The notes: a model not told the origin generated them from the letters alone. A DNA stretch of 64,000 nucleotides from Paracoccaceae bacterium (GCA_009842205.1 VYFX01000011.1:181791-245790), one strand, 5' to 3'. Numbered from the stretch's first letter, positions 16,765 to 26,508 are shown. Program-made: numbers and translations.

Positions 16765-17811
16765 ATGGTCAATAAAAAGAGAAATGTCATTACCCTGAAG
16801 GATGTTGCCATAAAGGTTGGCGTTGACAAATCCACAGTTTCAAGAGCCTTGAATCCCGGTACGCAGGATTTGCTATCTCCTGAAGTGGTAGCAAGAATTC
16901 GGGATGTTGCAACACGAATGGGGTATCGAAAAAATCAATTGGCCCGAAGTCTAAGGACACAAAGGACAATGACTGTCGGGATTGTATTGCCAGATATAAC
17001 CAATACGTTGTTTGCCCCAATTGTTAGAGGTGCGGAAAGTATTCTTGAGCCTTTGGGGTATACTTCCATGATAGTCAACACAGATGATGATTCTGAACGC
17101 CGAAACTATCTGATTGGTGTTCTGCTGGAAAGAGGGGTGGATGGGATAATTGACGCAGCACCCCAGATTTCAACTACCCAATTTAAAAGTATAGAAGAGC
17201 ATGGAGTGCCCTTGGTGACGGCCATTAGAAAAACTGACCGTACATCCATTCCGGCTGTTATCAACGATGACGAGGAAGGAATAAGATTGTTGATTCGATA
17301 TTTACATGTGAGAGGGCATCGGAAACTGGCCCATATTGCAGGACCTGAAACCCTGTCAACCGGTCATTTGCGACTGAATGCCTTCCGACAGCAAACGTCC
17401 CTAATTGGGCTTGATATTCCCGAAAATGCGATTGCTTATGCCATGCGTTTTGACGAGGATGAGGGCAGTCGGTGTGCTTTGGATCTTTTGGTTAGTGGAC
17501 TCGATTTTACGGCTATTGTTTGTGCCAATGATCGACTTGCTCTAGGTGCCATAAAGGCCTTGCATCAATCGGGGATTCAATGCCCCGAAGATATTTCAGT
17601 AACTGGTTTTAATGATCTTCCGTTTCTGAATCTCATCCCTCCAGGCTTGACTACAATCCGCATTCAGCAATTTGATGTTGGTCGATTGAGTGCAGAATTG
17701 TTGACTAGAATGATGACCAATCAGGAAGCAGCTATACCTAGTACGAGTATATTACCCGTTGAGTTGGTTGAACGAGGAAGTGTATCCAAACCTCGGACAA
17801 ATTCGTTTTGA
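16765..17811 (+). CDS. LacI-family transcriptional regulator
   Basis: The 348-residue product has an N-terminal LacI helix-turn-helix (residues 8-30: ITLKDVAIKVGVDKSTVSRA) and a hinge region ending GYRKNQLARSLRTQ. A periplasmic-binding-protein-like effector domain follows (VGIVLPDITNTLFAPIVRGA; AIVCANDRLALGAIKAL). ATG at 16765 with GGAAG upstream is the real start; a longer frame from 16678 would run over the second operator and the promoter. It most likely represses the divergent 11-kb operon and itself, and is released by a small catabolite. The effector is unknown. Confidence 0.9.
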   Translation: MVNKKRNVITLKDVAIKVGVDKSTVSRALNPGTQDLLSPEVVARIRDVATRMGYRKNQLARSLRTQRTMTVGIVLPDITNTLFAPIVRGAESILEPLGYTSMIVNTDDDSERRNYLIGVLLERGVDGIIDAAPQISTTQFKSIEEHGVPLVTAIRKTDRTSIPAVINDDEEGIRLLIRYLHVRGHRKLAHIAGPETLSTGHLRLNAFRQQTSLIGLDIPENAIAYAMRFDEDEGSRCALDLLVSGLDFTAIVCANDRLALGAIKALHQSGIQCPEDISVTGFNDLPFLNLIPPGLTTIRIQQFDVGRLSAELLTRMMTNQEAAIPSTSILPVELVERGSVSKPRTNSF

Positions 17812-17858
17812 CACAAAGAGCAAATTTATGACTAAGATTTAGAGCCTGAATCATAAGT

Positions 17859-17891
17859 CACAAAAACAATTAAAATGATGTTGTTTTTGTG
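17859..17891 (+). terminator. hairpin downstream of the lacI-type gene, possible terminator
   Basis: CACAAAAACAA (17859-17869) and TTGTTTTTGTG (17881-17891) form a perfect 11-base-pair inverted repeat with an 11-base loop. It lies 48 bases after the lacI-type stop. The stem is AT-rich and has no clean U run, so termination strength is uncertain; a small repeat GACTT/AAGTC follows. Confidence 0.45.
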
Positions 17892-17980
17892 CTGTTTAGA
17901 CTTAAAAAGTCGAATAAGGTTGCATTTTACCTCCTTCTACTATATTTATTTAGGAAGATCATTTTCTAAAGGAGACATAT

Positions 17981-18199
17981 ATGCCGATGTCCGTAAAACT
18001 TTCAGACGCATTGATTAACAAGGCACGTCAATATGGTGGTGTTTACCATCGCTCTATTCCAAAGCAAATTGAGTATTGGTCAACTATTGGGAAAATAGCC
18101 GAGGAAAATCCAGATCTACCCTACAGCTTTATCAAGGATATTCTTATTGCCCAGCAGGAAGCTACTGATGGTCAGGTTACCCCATATGAATTTGGTTAA
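17981..18199 (+). CDS. ParD-like antitoxin
   Basis: The 72-residue product matches the ParD-like antitoxin family (MSVKLSDALINKARQYGGVY, then RSIPKQIEYWSTIGKIAEENPD). The N-terminus resembles a ribbon-helix-helix DNA-binding segment and the rest would wrap the toxin. The ribosome binding site AAAGGAGA is excellent. It is followed after five bases by a RelE/ParE-type gene, the usual antitoxin-toxin order, and probably represses its own promoter. Confidence 0.8.
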   Translation: MPMSVKLSDALINKARQYGGVYHRSIPKQIEYWSTIGKIAEENPDLPYSFIKDILIAQQEATDGQVTPYEFG

Positions 18200-18204
18200 T
18201 ACAA

Positions 18205-18492
18205 ATGAATGTAGTACAAACCAACCTGTTCAAGAAGGCCGTCAAAAAACTACACACAAACCAAAAAACAGATTTGGACAAAGCAGTCAATGCCATCATT
18301 AATGAACCAAAAATTGGACAGCTAAAAGGTGGTGATCTTTCAGGGGTTCTCGTTTATAAATTCAAGATGGTGAAACAGTTAATACTACTTGCATACACCT
18401 TTAATGAGCAGACGATTACATTAACTTTATTAGCTCTTGGAACACACGAGAATTTTTATCGCGACCTCAAAAGCAATATTAAATCCAAATAA
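18205..18492 (+). CDS. RelE/ParE-superfamily toxin
   Basis: The 95-residue product has the RelE/ParE small-toxin pattern: TNLFKKAVKKLHTNQKTDLD at the N-terminus, PKIGQLKGGDLSGVLVYKFK in the centre and a C-terminal LLALGTHENFYRDLK. Toxins of this type cut ribosome-bound mRNA or inhibit gyrase; sequence alone does not separate these here. It forms a two-gene operon with the ParD-like antitoxin just upstream. Confidence 0.82.
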   Translation: MNVVQTNLFKKAVKKLHTNQKTDLDKAVNAIINEPKIGQLKGGDLSGVLVYKFKMVKQLILLAYTFNEQTITLTLLALGTHENFYRDLKSNIKSK

Positions 18493-18765
18493 TTTTCCTT
18501 TTTATCAGAAGTTTCCATGTAGATATCTGTAGTTTGATTGGTACTGCATCATATCCAATACCCGTAATCATCAATGAAAAGAGACCCAGTTGTAATATCT
18601 GGTTGTGATGCAAGTATATCCCCGGCTATCCAGAGAATCATGTTTTGGTTGAGTAATGATCCAATCATGTTTTGGTTGTTTTTCACAACAATATTTATCT
18701 TGTCATTATTAAGGTATTTTATTAGATAAATTTTACTGTGTTTTCTCCGTCATGATAGGTTTAAG

Positions 18766-20589
18766 TTGGTTCAAAAAATAAAAAAATTGAGTGAGCATTC
18801 CATAAACAGGATTGCAGCTGGAGAGGTAATTGAACGACCGGCATCTGCTGTCAAGGAATTGGTGGAAAATTCAATTGATGCTGGCGCAAACCAAATTGAG
18901 GTGATATTTTCAGAGGGTGGAAAATCCCTGCTTAAGGTAGTGGATGATGGTATTGGAATTGCCCGAATGGATCTTTCCCTTGCCATTCAAAGACACGCAA
19001 CATCAAAAATAACTGATCTAAACCTGGACGATATAAAGACACTCGGTTTTAGAGGTGAAGCCCTACCCTCAATGGGGGCTGCTGGTTCCCTTTCAATTAC
19101 TTCCAGAGTAGAGGGAAGTGAATCCGCTTTTAACATTAGAGTTGATGCAGGTGTTGTTTCTGATATCAAACCAGCTGCCTTGAGCAAGGGAACCATAGTT
19201 GAATTGACAAGACTGTTTCATGCAACTCCGGCAAGGTTAAAATTCCTCAGAACCGACAGATCAGAAGCAAGAGCCATTACCGATATGGTAAGGTCACTTG
19301 CCTTGGCAGCTCCCGAAGTGGGATTTACGCTGATTGAACAATATCCGGAAGGAGGGCAAAGAAAGGTTTTTTCTCTTGAACCGCATCCTGATACAGGAAA
19401 ACTGCCTACAAATGAACGTCTCAATCGATTGCTAGATAAGGGATTCGCAGAAAACTCCTTTATGGTAAATTACCAAATTGAAGAAGCGGAAATAGTCGGA
19501 TTTTGTTCCCTGCCTACCTTCACAAAAGGGATATCGAATAGCCAATTCCTGTTTGTAAATGGTCGTCCTGTAAAAGACAGGTTGTTACAAGGCGCTTTGC
19601 GAGGAGCTTATGTCGACCATCTGGCTAAAAACAAATATCCCCTTGTCGTTCTATACCTAACGTATCCTGCCGATCTGGTTGATGTCAATGTCCACCCTAC
19701 AAAGGCCGAAGTCAGATTTCGCAACCCGGGATTGATCCGCGCCCTGATCGTGAAATCAATTCATGAGGGTCTTCAGAGGGAGGGGCATCGATCGGCACCA
19801 GCCATATCTTCCCAATTATTGGGAAAAGCCAGACCTGGATTGGACAATTACCGGCAGGGGCAAGTAACTACTGAAAACAGGACGATTTCAGTGCAAGGTG
19901 ACGATTCTGTAAGTGATGGCATGAATAAACTGGATGAGTTTCCACCCTGGCTGGAAAATGCACTACCTTCAATTACAAGCTCATTGGTAGAATCGGAAAA
20001 TGATTACCGGTATCCCCTAGGAGCTGCGATAGTCCAGTTCCACAAGAAATTCATAGTTTCCCAAACCCCGAATGGAATCATCGTTGTTGATCAGCATGCA
20101 GCGCATGAAAGATTGGTATATGAAAAATTGAAAAAACAATTTGTCGAGAAAAGATCAGAGACAAAAAGACTACTTGTTCCTGAAATAATCGAATTTGCTA
20201 CTTCCGAGGTTGAATTGATAATCGAAATCAAGGATGAATTGGCCCAACTGGGATTGGTTGTAGAGGAATTCGGACAGGGAGCGATTTGTGTCAGGGAAAT
20301 TCCTTCCCTGCTTGGAAACCCGGATGTCAAGTCCCTGTTGCAGGACATTCTCGAAGGACTAATCGAGGGGAACAGTACAAATATCGTTGAGCAAAAGATA
20401 AACGAGGTAATCAGCAGAATGTCTTGTCATGGCTCAATTCGGGCTGGCAGAACGCTGACCATACCAGAAATGAATGAATTGTTGCGAGAAATGGAAAAGA
20501 CACCACATTCGGGCCAATGCAACCATGGGAGACCAACTTACATCGAAATGAAACTGGCAGATATCGAGAGGCTATTCGGTAGAACCTGA
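18766..20589 (+). CDS. mutL: DNA mismatch repair protein MutL
   Basis: The 607-residue product has the GHKL ATPase motifs of MutL: IAAGEVIERPASAVKELVEN (motif I), VDDGIGI (motif II), LGFRGEALPSMGAAG (motif III), and the LFVNGRPVKDRLL and VDVNVHPTKAEVRF segments of the N-terminal region. The C-terminal dimerisation domain contains VVDQHAAHERLVYEKLKK and ends with GRPTYIEMKL and IERLFGRT. MutL couples MutS mismatch recognition to strand incision or unwinding. The start is TTG at 18766. A decayed second copy of its last codons is found at 28726-28770. Confidence 0.95.
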   Translation: MVQKIKKLSEHSINRIAAGEVIERPASAVKELVENSIDAGANQIEVIFSEGGKSLLKVVDDGIGIARMDLSLAIQRHATSKITDLNLDDIKTLGFRGEALPSMGAAGSLSITSRVEGSESAFNIRVDAGVVSDIKPAALSKGTIVELTRLFHATPARLKFLRTDRSEARAITDMVRSLALAAPEVGFTLIEQYPEGGQRKVFSLEPHPDTGKLPTNERLNRLLDKGFAENSFMVNYQIEEAEIVGFCSLPTFTKGISNSQFLFVNGRPVKDRLLQGALRGAYVDHLAKNKYPLVVLYLTYPADLVDVNVHPTKAEVRFRNPGLIRALIVKSIHEGLQREGHRSAPAISSQLLGKARPGLDNYRQGQVTTENRTISVQGDDSVSDGMNKLDEFPPWLENALPSITSSLVESENDYRYPLGAAIVQFHKKFIVSQTPNGIIVVDQHAAHERLVYEKLKKQFVEKRSETKRLLVPEIIEFATSEVELIIEIKDELAQLGLVVEEFGQGAICVREIPSLLGNPDVKSLLQDILEGLIEGNSTNIVEQKINEVISRMSCHGSIRAGRTLTIPEMNELLREMEKTPHSGQCNHGRPTYIEMKLADIERLFGRT

Positions 20590-21024
20590 AAATAAATCAA
20601 GCCCAGTGGAAATCTATCGAAGTATACTTTGTTTACTCCCGACTTTGACACTTTTGTCCTGATTTAATCTCGTTCCCTTTCCCTGCAACCCCATTCCATC
20701 GGGTTTGCAGTTGTCGACCAACCTAACAAACAGTTTGTAGAGCCTCATTATATATTTACTTGCAATTGGCAAAAACTTAAGGCCTACTCAAGAAAAAGAT
20801 ATCATAATGTTCGTCTGCACCAAGAGATCACCACTGATCGACAAGACTCCCATACAGATTGTCCAAAGTTACCGCAATGAAGATGTAAGGCCAAGACACA
20901 ATGTCATCAGGCATATCGTGAGGGTCTTTCTGGTCCAGAGGAGGTTGAGCAATTGTCAAGACATGAAAATATAGTTCATTCCAAAATAAGGCTGTGGTCT
21001 GCAAATTTCTCCCCAATAATCACT
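20590..21024. other. 435-base stretch without a recognisable gene
   Basis: This AT-rich region lies between mutL and the fusion-regulator gene. A minus-strand frame at 20828-21016 has no ribosome binding site and no recognisable family. No tRNA, integrase or clear direct repeat was found here. It may be the left junction of the proposed island that ends at the mutL relic near 28770. Confidence 0.45.
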
Positions 21025-22824
21025 CTAATAGTGACCATTTTCCCGCATTAAGGCATCAGAACGGTTTTGGGCATTTCTCAATGCTGTTGAAACGGTTTTT
21101 TGACCAAGTAGCATATCATGCAATTCTTCCCCAGCAATATCAATGATACTTACAATTTCAGGTACCGGTGGTCGGGGCCAAACTTGCAATACTCCTTCGC
21201 GAGCCATTTTATCGACAATAGTTATCAGAGGTGATATTTGCTGAACTTCAGGGTCGCTGCTAACACTGAATCTTGGGCTAACCAAACTGCCGTTTTCGAT
21301 ATAAAGTTTTATTGCTTGGGCAGAAGTCAATGTAACCAAGGCATCCCAAGCTGCATTGATTCTTTGCGAATCGATATTTGATGGTATGGCAAGAGCATAT
21401 CCTCCAACAGGAGCTATTGGATATCCATTGGTCCCAACCGGGTGGGGCATATATTCTATATTATTGTAGGCTTTTGATTCCTTGTTTAGTTCAAAGAGTG
21501 GAGCCAATAACGTTGCCGAGTAGGCCATGGCAGACTTGCCATCCGCAAAACACCGAGCTCTCTCGTACCAAGACATGCTTAAAATCTCATTTGGTGATAC
21601 ATTGAGCAATTCCAATAAATACTCTGCTGCTTCCCTTGCTTCCGGAGAATCGAATTTTGGGCGAAAACAACTGCCATCAACATTTTCACAATCGAATCCC
21701 CCCATTGTTTTTCGTAGATCAAGTACCGGTTGGCCCAACGCTGCTATGATAAACAGGAAGGAGTGGCCAAGCGGTGTACCTCGGGCGGCATTCCAAGCAA
21801 TGCCTGCAACTCCCCTGTAGGGATCATGCAATGCCTTGGCTGTGGCAATTGTTTCCGAGATGGTACTTGGAGGTTTCAACCCCTTTTCCTCTAGCAAATC
21901 CCGTCGGCATACCAAAAGTTCAGGTGTCGTTTGTACGGGAATTCCATACTGTCTACCCTTGTAACGTGTACTTGCCAACGCGACCGCATGAAAATCAGAG
22001 AGATCAAGGTCACTTGCCGTTACAAATGAATCCACCGGTAGAAACCGGCCTGCTTCTGCCATTTCCCCAAACCACGGCAAATCACAGGCAATGATATCAT
22101 AGCGCGACACGCGTGCATTTGCATTGTTCAGTATTTCTTCGCGAAGGCGATCGATGGAAAGTGCACGACTCCAAATTCTAACACCAAATACAGTCTCAAG
22201 TTGCTTTCTTAATGCATGCATGGCCATGAAGGTTGGGTCCGCATGAACCAATAGTCGTAGTTCTCCACGAATTGGAAGTTTTGAATTGTAGACCGAAAGA
22301 GGGGGTAACGTATTGCTACCAATGTAAGATGAACCAAAGTAGTATTCGTTGTGGTGTTTTTTTAATCCATCAACCGGCTCGGCAATTCCACCAACTAGAG
22401 TTCGTGCCCTACGAGTGAATTCCTGCCATTCCTGAATGAGTTTAAGTGAAGGGTGAAGGGAAAATGATTTCCCCGTGGGCGTTTTGGGGCGTCTTATGAT
22501 CAGACCACGTTTTTCTATATTTGCAAGTGCACGCTTAGCTGTTCCATAGGACATGCCAGAAGCCCAGACCAAGGAACTGCTGGTAGACAATTTCCCACTA
22601 ATGTGGTTACGCATTAGTTCTGTGAGAATCCTCATTTCACTGTAACCAGTCTTAAGTGAAAGTGATAATTCTGCTTCACTCTGAAACTGATCGATGAAAT
22701 CAAGCAACTTGGAAATTTCCTTGCTGGAAACTTCTGGTTGCCAACGCCTGTCTTCAGTTTCGTAGGGACCTTCCGGCTTATTCCTGTAGTACATTGAAAA
22801 AAGTGCTATCGCATGAAAATCCAC
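21025..22824 (-). CDS. winged-helix / ABC solute-binding-domain fusion, putative one-component sugar-responsive regulator
   Basis: The 599-residue product has no signal peptide. Residues 35-145 look like a MarR-type winged helix (LSLKTGYSEMRILTELMRNH; SYGTAKRALANIEKRGLIIR). From about residue 185 onward it is a family-1 (MalE/UgpB-like) extracellular solute-binding domain: LRLLVHADPTFMAMHALRKQ, YDIIACDLPWFGEMAEAGRF, YGIPVQTTPELLVCRRDLL, and PVGGYALAIPSNIDSQ. Such domains are normally periplasmic; here one is joined to a DNA-binding domain and should sense a sugar-like ligand in the cytoplasm. It is the last gene of the sugar-importer cluster. The start could also be at the ATG for MYYRNKPEGP, ten codons downstream. 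Confidence 0.8.
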   Translation of the reverse strand: MDFHAIALFSMYYRNKPEGPYETEDRRWQPEVSSKEISKLLDFIDQFQSEAELSLSLKTGYSEMRILTELMRNHISGKLSTSSSLVWASGMSYGTAKRALANIEKRGLIIRRPKTPTGKSFSLHPSLKLIQEWQEFTRRARTLVGGIAEPVDGLKKHHNEYYFGSSYIGSNTLPPLSVYNSKLPIRGELRLLVHADPTFMAMHALRKQLETVFGVRIWSRALSIDRLREEILNNANARVSRYDIIACDLPWFGEMAEAGRFLPVDSFVTASDLDLSDFHAVALASTRYKGRQYGIPVQTTPELLVCRRDLLEEKGLKPPSTISETIATAKALHDPYRGVAGIAWNAARGTPLGHSFLFIIAALGQPVLDLRKTMGGFDCENVDGSCFRPKFDSPEAREAAEYLLELLNVSPNEILSMSWYERARCFADGKSAMAYSATLLAPLFELNKESKAYNNIEYMPHPVGTNGYPIAPVGGYALAIPSNIDSQRINAAWDALVTLTSAQAIKLYIENGSLVSPRFSVSSDPEVQQISPLITIVDKMAREGVLQVWPRPPVPEIVSIIDIAGEELHDMLLGQKTVSTALRNAQNRSDALMRENGHY

Positions 22825-22932
22825 AACGGATATTCATTGTAAGTTACGTGTTGTTACAGCCAAGACAAAGAAAAAACCAAATATTATTTTGACCCAAGTA
22901 CTCAACTAATTCAATTTTTTCCTTAAGGGTAT

Positions 22933-23964
22933 TCAAGGAGGTCCGGTCTGGCGACGGGCCAGTAATGGGCCACGTCTGGCATCAACATCAGAAATTATTT
23001 GCCGTCGACGTTGATTTTCATCAAAAATTCTACTTCCTGTTTGGAACATGATCACGACCATCAGCAGGACACCAAGATATAGTTGAACCATAAAAGCTGG
23101 AGTTACATTAAATACCAAACCCGTGTTCAGGAAATTAACCGTCAAGGTACCAATTGCAGCACCGATTACACCTCCCTTACCACCCAAAATTGATACACCA
23201 CCAATAAATGCTGCAACAGTACCGGCAAGAAGGAGATACTGGAGTCCCAAGGCCTGGGCTGTACCTGATCTAAGACCAATGATCACACCTCCAAGGCCGG
23301 CACATAATCCTGAAATCGCAAATACGATAATCATTGGTCGCTTCAGGTTTACACCTGCGGCAAGCGCTTCCTTTCTGGCACCGCCAATGGCGTAGATTTC
23401 ACGACCAAATCGAGTATAGTTCATGAAAATACCAACGAGAATGAACATGAAAATCACAAGAATACTTGCAGGTGAAAAGTAACCGAACATCTTCGTTGTA
23501 ATGAAGTCCGGAACTCTGAAATCCGTAAGCATCACGGTTTTTTCCTCAGCTGCAAACAAGGCAACCCCCCTGAGCAGCATCAATGTTCCCACAGTAAGTA
23601 CGATTGCCCGAACACGAAGATAAGCAATGAAATATCCTTGAATAATTCCGATGGTAGTTGAAATTGCTACTGCTATCAAGAGTGCTGTTACCGCTCCCAG
23701 ACTATCGGTAAAACGAACGACAATCACAGCTGCCAAGGCAGCATTGGAACCTATCGAAAGATCAATTTCACCGGCTATTATGCATAATGTGAGGGCAAGT
23801 CCGACGAGTCCCAGCACAGCAAAGCGTTCCATAACGGCAAATGTTGTTCTGTGGGTAGCAAACAGATCGTTGGTAAAAGCAAAATAGCAATAGACACAAA
23901 CCGCGAGTTATATGGCAAAGGCCAGATCGTGGTTTTCAACAACCCAATTTTTTATTCTACTCAC
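22933..23964 (-). pseudogene. ribose-type ABC transporter permease (RbsC family), second permease, with in-frame TAA at codon 19
   Basis: A GTG at 23964 with AGGAGA upstream starts a frame MSRIKNWVVENHDLAFAI. It meets TAA at 23908-23910 and then continues in the same frame LAVCVYCYFAFTNDLFATHR into the intact RbsC body (ERFAVLGLVGLALTLCIIAG, EIDLSIGSNAALAAV, GGVSILGGKGGVIGAAIGT). The stop falls in the first transmembrane helix. Restarting at the ATG at 23832 would give 299 residues lacking that helix. A single base change restores a full-length 343-codon permease. It may be a nonsense mutation, a sequence error, or expressed by reinitiation or readthrough. Confidence 0.72.
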
Positions 23965-23977
23965 TTTTACCCGTCTC

Positions 23978-25003
23978 CTATTCCTGAGCTCTGGATCCAC
24001 GTCGAACAAGTGCGAAAACGATAATGGAAAACACGATCATGAGACCCACTGCCAATACCCGTGGTCCGCTGTTGAAACCATGCAGGACCATCATGTTGTC
24101 AACCGTGGAAATAAATATTGCGCCTAAACTGGTTCGGAGTGTTGAACCAAATCCTCCCATGATCGAATTTCCCCCGACCATGACTGTAGCGATAACCATA
24201 ATCGTCATATCACCGGAAGAACCAAATTCCGAAGAGAAATAATTGACATGTGCACTAGATACCTGTGCCGAAAATGCTATGGCCACGAAAGCAGAGCAAA
24301 TGGATGCAATAATGCAAACCTTGATGGCCATTGAAAAATTTTCATGACCCGTGGCTTTCCCCGCGGCCCTATTTGCACCGATCAGATAAACCTGTCTACC
24401 AAAATTTGTATAGCGGAGAACACATTCGGCAGAAATTGCAATTAGAATGAAGGCAATCGTTATATTCGGCAAACCTAAAAATGATCCTGTTCCAAGCCAT
24501 TCCGCACCATGAGGCCTGCGAAATGAAACCACAAGGTTATCACTCCACCAAGAACCTAATCCAAATAATAGTCCTGCGGCTCCAAGAGTAACCACGATGG
24601 GATTGCCTCCGAGCCCGATCAAGGCTCCTTGAGCTGCACCAGCGATGATTGCTACACCCATAGTCAGCAGGAACGATATTTCAAAACCATATCCTGAAGA
24701 CATGGACGTAGCAAAGCATATGATACAAAGTGCTGCAGTCTCCTTCATAGAAAGAAGAAAGAAATTTCCCGATAAGGTGACAAATGTCAAACCGATTGCC
24801 ATTATTCCAACAAGCGCCGCATCTCTTATGATTGTCTTGAAATTGAAAATGGTTAAAAAGTTTGGTGCTGTTGCCATTCCAACAATAAAAACGACAAGAA
24901 ATAGGCCTATTAGACAAACCACCAAGGCAGAATAATCACGTACAAGACGATCAACAAATCCCAAACCTGTTACTCTAGCATTTGCAATTAAACTGTTGCT
25001 CAT
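23978..25003 (-). CDS. ribose-type ABC transporter permease (RbsC family), first permease
   Basis: The 341-residue membrane protein follows the RbsC/BPD_transp_2 pattern: FNFKTIIRDAALVGIMAIGL, FVTLSGNFFLLSMKETAAL, an inner loop NFGRQVYLIGANRAAGKATG, and MVGGNSIMGGFGSTLRTSLG near the end. The usual IDLSVG motif after TLSG is changed to NFFLLS. It overlaps the ATPase stop by four bases. Together with the neighbouring second permease it would form a heterodimeric channel, as in autoinducer-2- or rhamnose-type systems. Confidence 0.88.
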   Translation of the reverse strand: MSNSLIANARVTGLGFVDRLVRDYSALVVCLIGLFLVVFIVGMATAPNFLTIFNFKTIIRDAALVGIMAIGLTFVTLSGNFFLLSMKETAALCIICFATSMSSGYGFEISFLLTMGVAIIAGAAQGALIGLGGNPIVVTLGAAGLLFGLGSWWSDNLVVSFRRPHGAEWLGTGSFLGLPNITIAFILIAISAECVLRYTNFGRQVYLIGANRAAGKATGHENFSMAIKVCIIASICSAFVAIAFSAQVSSAHVNYFSSEFGSSGDMTIMVIATVMVGGNSIMGGFGSTLRTSLGAIFISTVDNMMVLHGFNSGPRVLAVGLMIVFSIIVFALVRRGSRAQE

Positions 25004-26508
25004 GCTGTTTTGACCTCTTGCTGAACCCCAAAGGGATGGGTAATTTGTTCGAGCACTTTTGTAGCAGAAATATCTTTGAGTTCAATCTCACCAATCTGCA
25101 TTCCCCGATAGAAAGTTATGATACGGTCTGACAGGCCTGTGATTTCCTGGATATCGGTTGATGCAAAAATAACAGCCTTGCCTTCATTAGCAAATTCACG
25201 AAGCTTACCATAGATTTCAGCTCTAGCACCGACATCTACTCCACGGGTTGGTTCATTGACCAAAATGATATTTGGTTCTATTGACAGCCATTTGCCTAAT
25301 GCAACTTTCTGTTGATTTCCCCCAGACAACAAGCCTGCTTCTGTGCCCATACGAGTTACATCGACTGTAAACTTTTCTGCATTGCCAAATGCCAATCTTT
25401 CTTCTGAACCCTGATTAAGTAAGCCATACGTAGAAATTCTACCAAGCGCTGGAGAGGTAAGGTTTTCCTTAATTGGGCGGCCCAAGAACAATCCATCAAG
25501 TTTCCGGTCGTTTGAGCAATATGCTATACTAGCCTTAATTGCTTCCTTGGGAGATTTTGGTAAAAACTCTCTACCTTTATATTTTATCTTGCCCTCACGT
25601 GTACCACTAGCTCCTCCGATAGCCGAAAGAATATCGCCTGATCCACTACCCAACTGTCCTGCAAGTCCCAGAATTTCGCCTGGATAAACTTGAAAGTTGA
25701 ATGGCTCGACTGTGGCGTCCGACCACAAACCGCACACTTCCAACAGGGGTTCGGATCTTGTTAATTTCATTCTTTCAGGAAACATGTTTTGCAATTCTCG
25801 GCCAAGCATGGATTCGACCAGGGAATGTACGTTGAATTCAGACACCTTGCGAGGTTCTTGGCTTATCCCATCCCTTAGAACAGTTATTCGGTGACAGATC
25901 TTGAAGATTTCATCCAATCTATGACTGACATAAATGACAGATTTACCATTTGTTGCTAGTCTCTCAACCATTTCAAGAATACGTACACTATCAGATTCAC
26001 CCAATGCTGCCGTGGGTTCATCCAATATTAATACTCTTGGATCGTGAGCCAACAAACTTGCAACTTCAACCAGTTGTTGTTCACCAATGGAAAGTCGGTT
26101 GACAGAAATTGAAGGATCTACTTTATCCAGCCCAACCTCTTCCAAATATGGTTTGGCTTTCAATGCAAGGGATTTTTTTGTAGCAAAAAAAGGTACGGTG
26201 TCACCAACCAAAAATATATTTTCGGCAACAGACATTGCAGGAATGAGACTTAATTCCTGCTGGGCAATGGCAATTCCTGCTTTTTCTGCACGCGATGGAT
26301 TTGAAAATCTTACAGGTTCGCCATCAAATGTGTATTCACCTGAATAGCCATCGTCAAATCCTCCTATAATCTTTACCAGCGTTGATTTTCCTGCACCATT
26401 TTCTCCAACCAGCCCCATGACTTCAGATTCGCCAATTTCAAAATCTGCTTTTTTTAGGGCCTGAATTGCACCAAAGGACCGATTAATACCCGATAGTTTC
26501 AGTATCAC
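25000..26508 (-). CDS. ribose-type ABC transporter, double-domain ATP-binding protein (RbsA/MglA family)
   Basis: This 502-residue protein has two fused ATPase domains. The first has Walker A GENGAGKST, signature LSIGEQQ and Walker B RVLILDEPTAAL. The second has a degenerate Walker A (GQLGSGSGD) and signature LSGGNQQK with NIILVNEPTRGVDVG. This asymmetry is normal for RbsA/MglA/AraG. It energises import of a sugar or sugar-like compound through the two downstream permeases. The start is GTG at 26508 with a weak ribosome binding site. A strong hairpin lies between it and the upstream binding-protein gene. Confidence 0.92.
   Translation of the reverse strand: MILKLSGINRSFGAIQALKKADFEIGESEVMGLVGENGAGKSTLVKIIGGFDDGYSGEYTFDGEPVRFSNPSRAEKAGIAIAQQELSLIPAMSVAENIFLVGDTVPFFATKKSLALKAKPYLEEVGLDKVDPSISVNRLSIGEQQLVEVASLLAHDPRVLILDEPTAALGESDSVRILEMVERLATNGKSVIYVSHRLDEIFKICHRITVLRDGISQEPRKVSEFNVHSLVESMLGRELQNMFPERMKLTRSEPLLEVCGLWSDATVEPFNFQVYPGEILGLAGQLGSGSGDILSAIGGASGTREGKIKYKGREFLPKSPKEAIKASIAYCSNDRKLDGLFLGRPIKENLTSPALGRISTYGLLNQGSEERLAFGNAEKFTVDVTRMGTEAGLLSGGNQQKVALGKWLSIEPNIILVNEPTRGVDVGARAEIYGKLREFANEGKAVIFASTDIQEITGLSDRIITFYRGMQIGEIELKDISATKVLEQITHPFGVQQEVKTA

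Noticed and set aside
20828..21016. Minus-strand small open frame after mutL
   Set aside because: No ribosome binding site and no recognisable family; could be a relic but nothing supports it.
11046..23910. Recoding of TAA as a sense codon, suggested by two in-frame TAA codons in permease genes
   Set aside because: Other intact genes here end with TAA at their family's normal C-terminus (for example the HNH nuclease at 1276 and the binding protein at 34220), so TAA acts as a stop; local nonsense mutations or errors are simpler.
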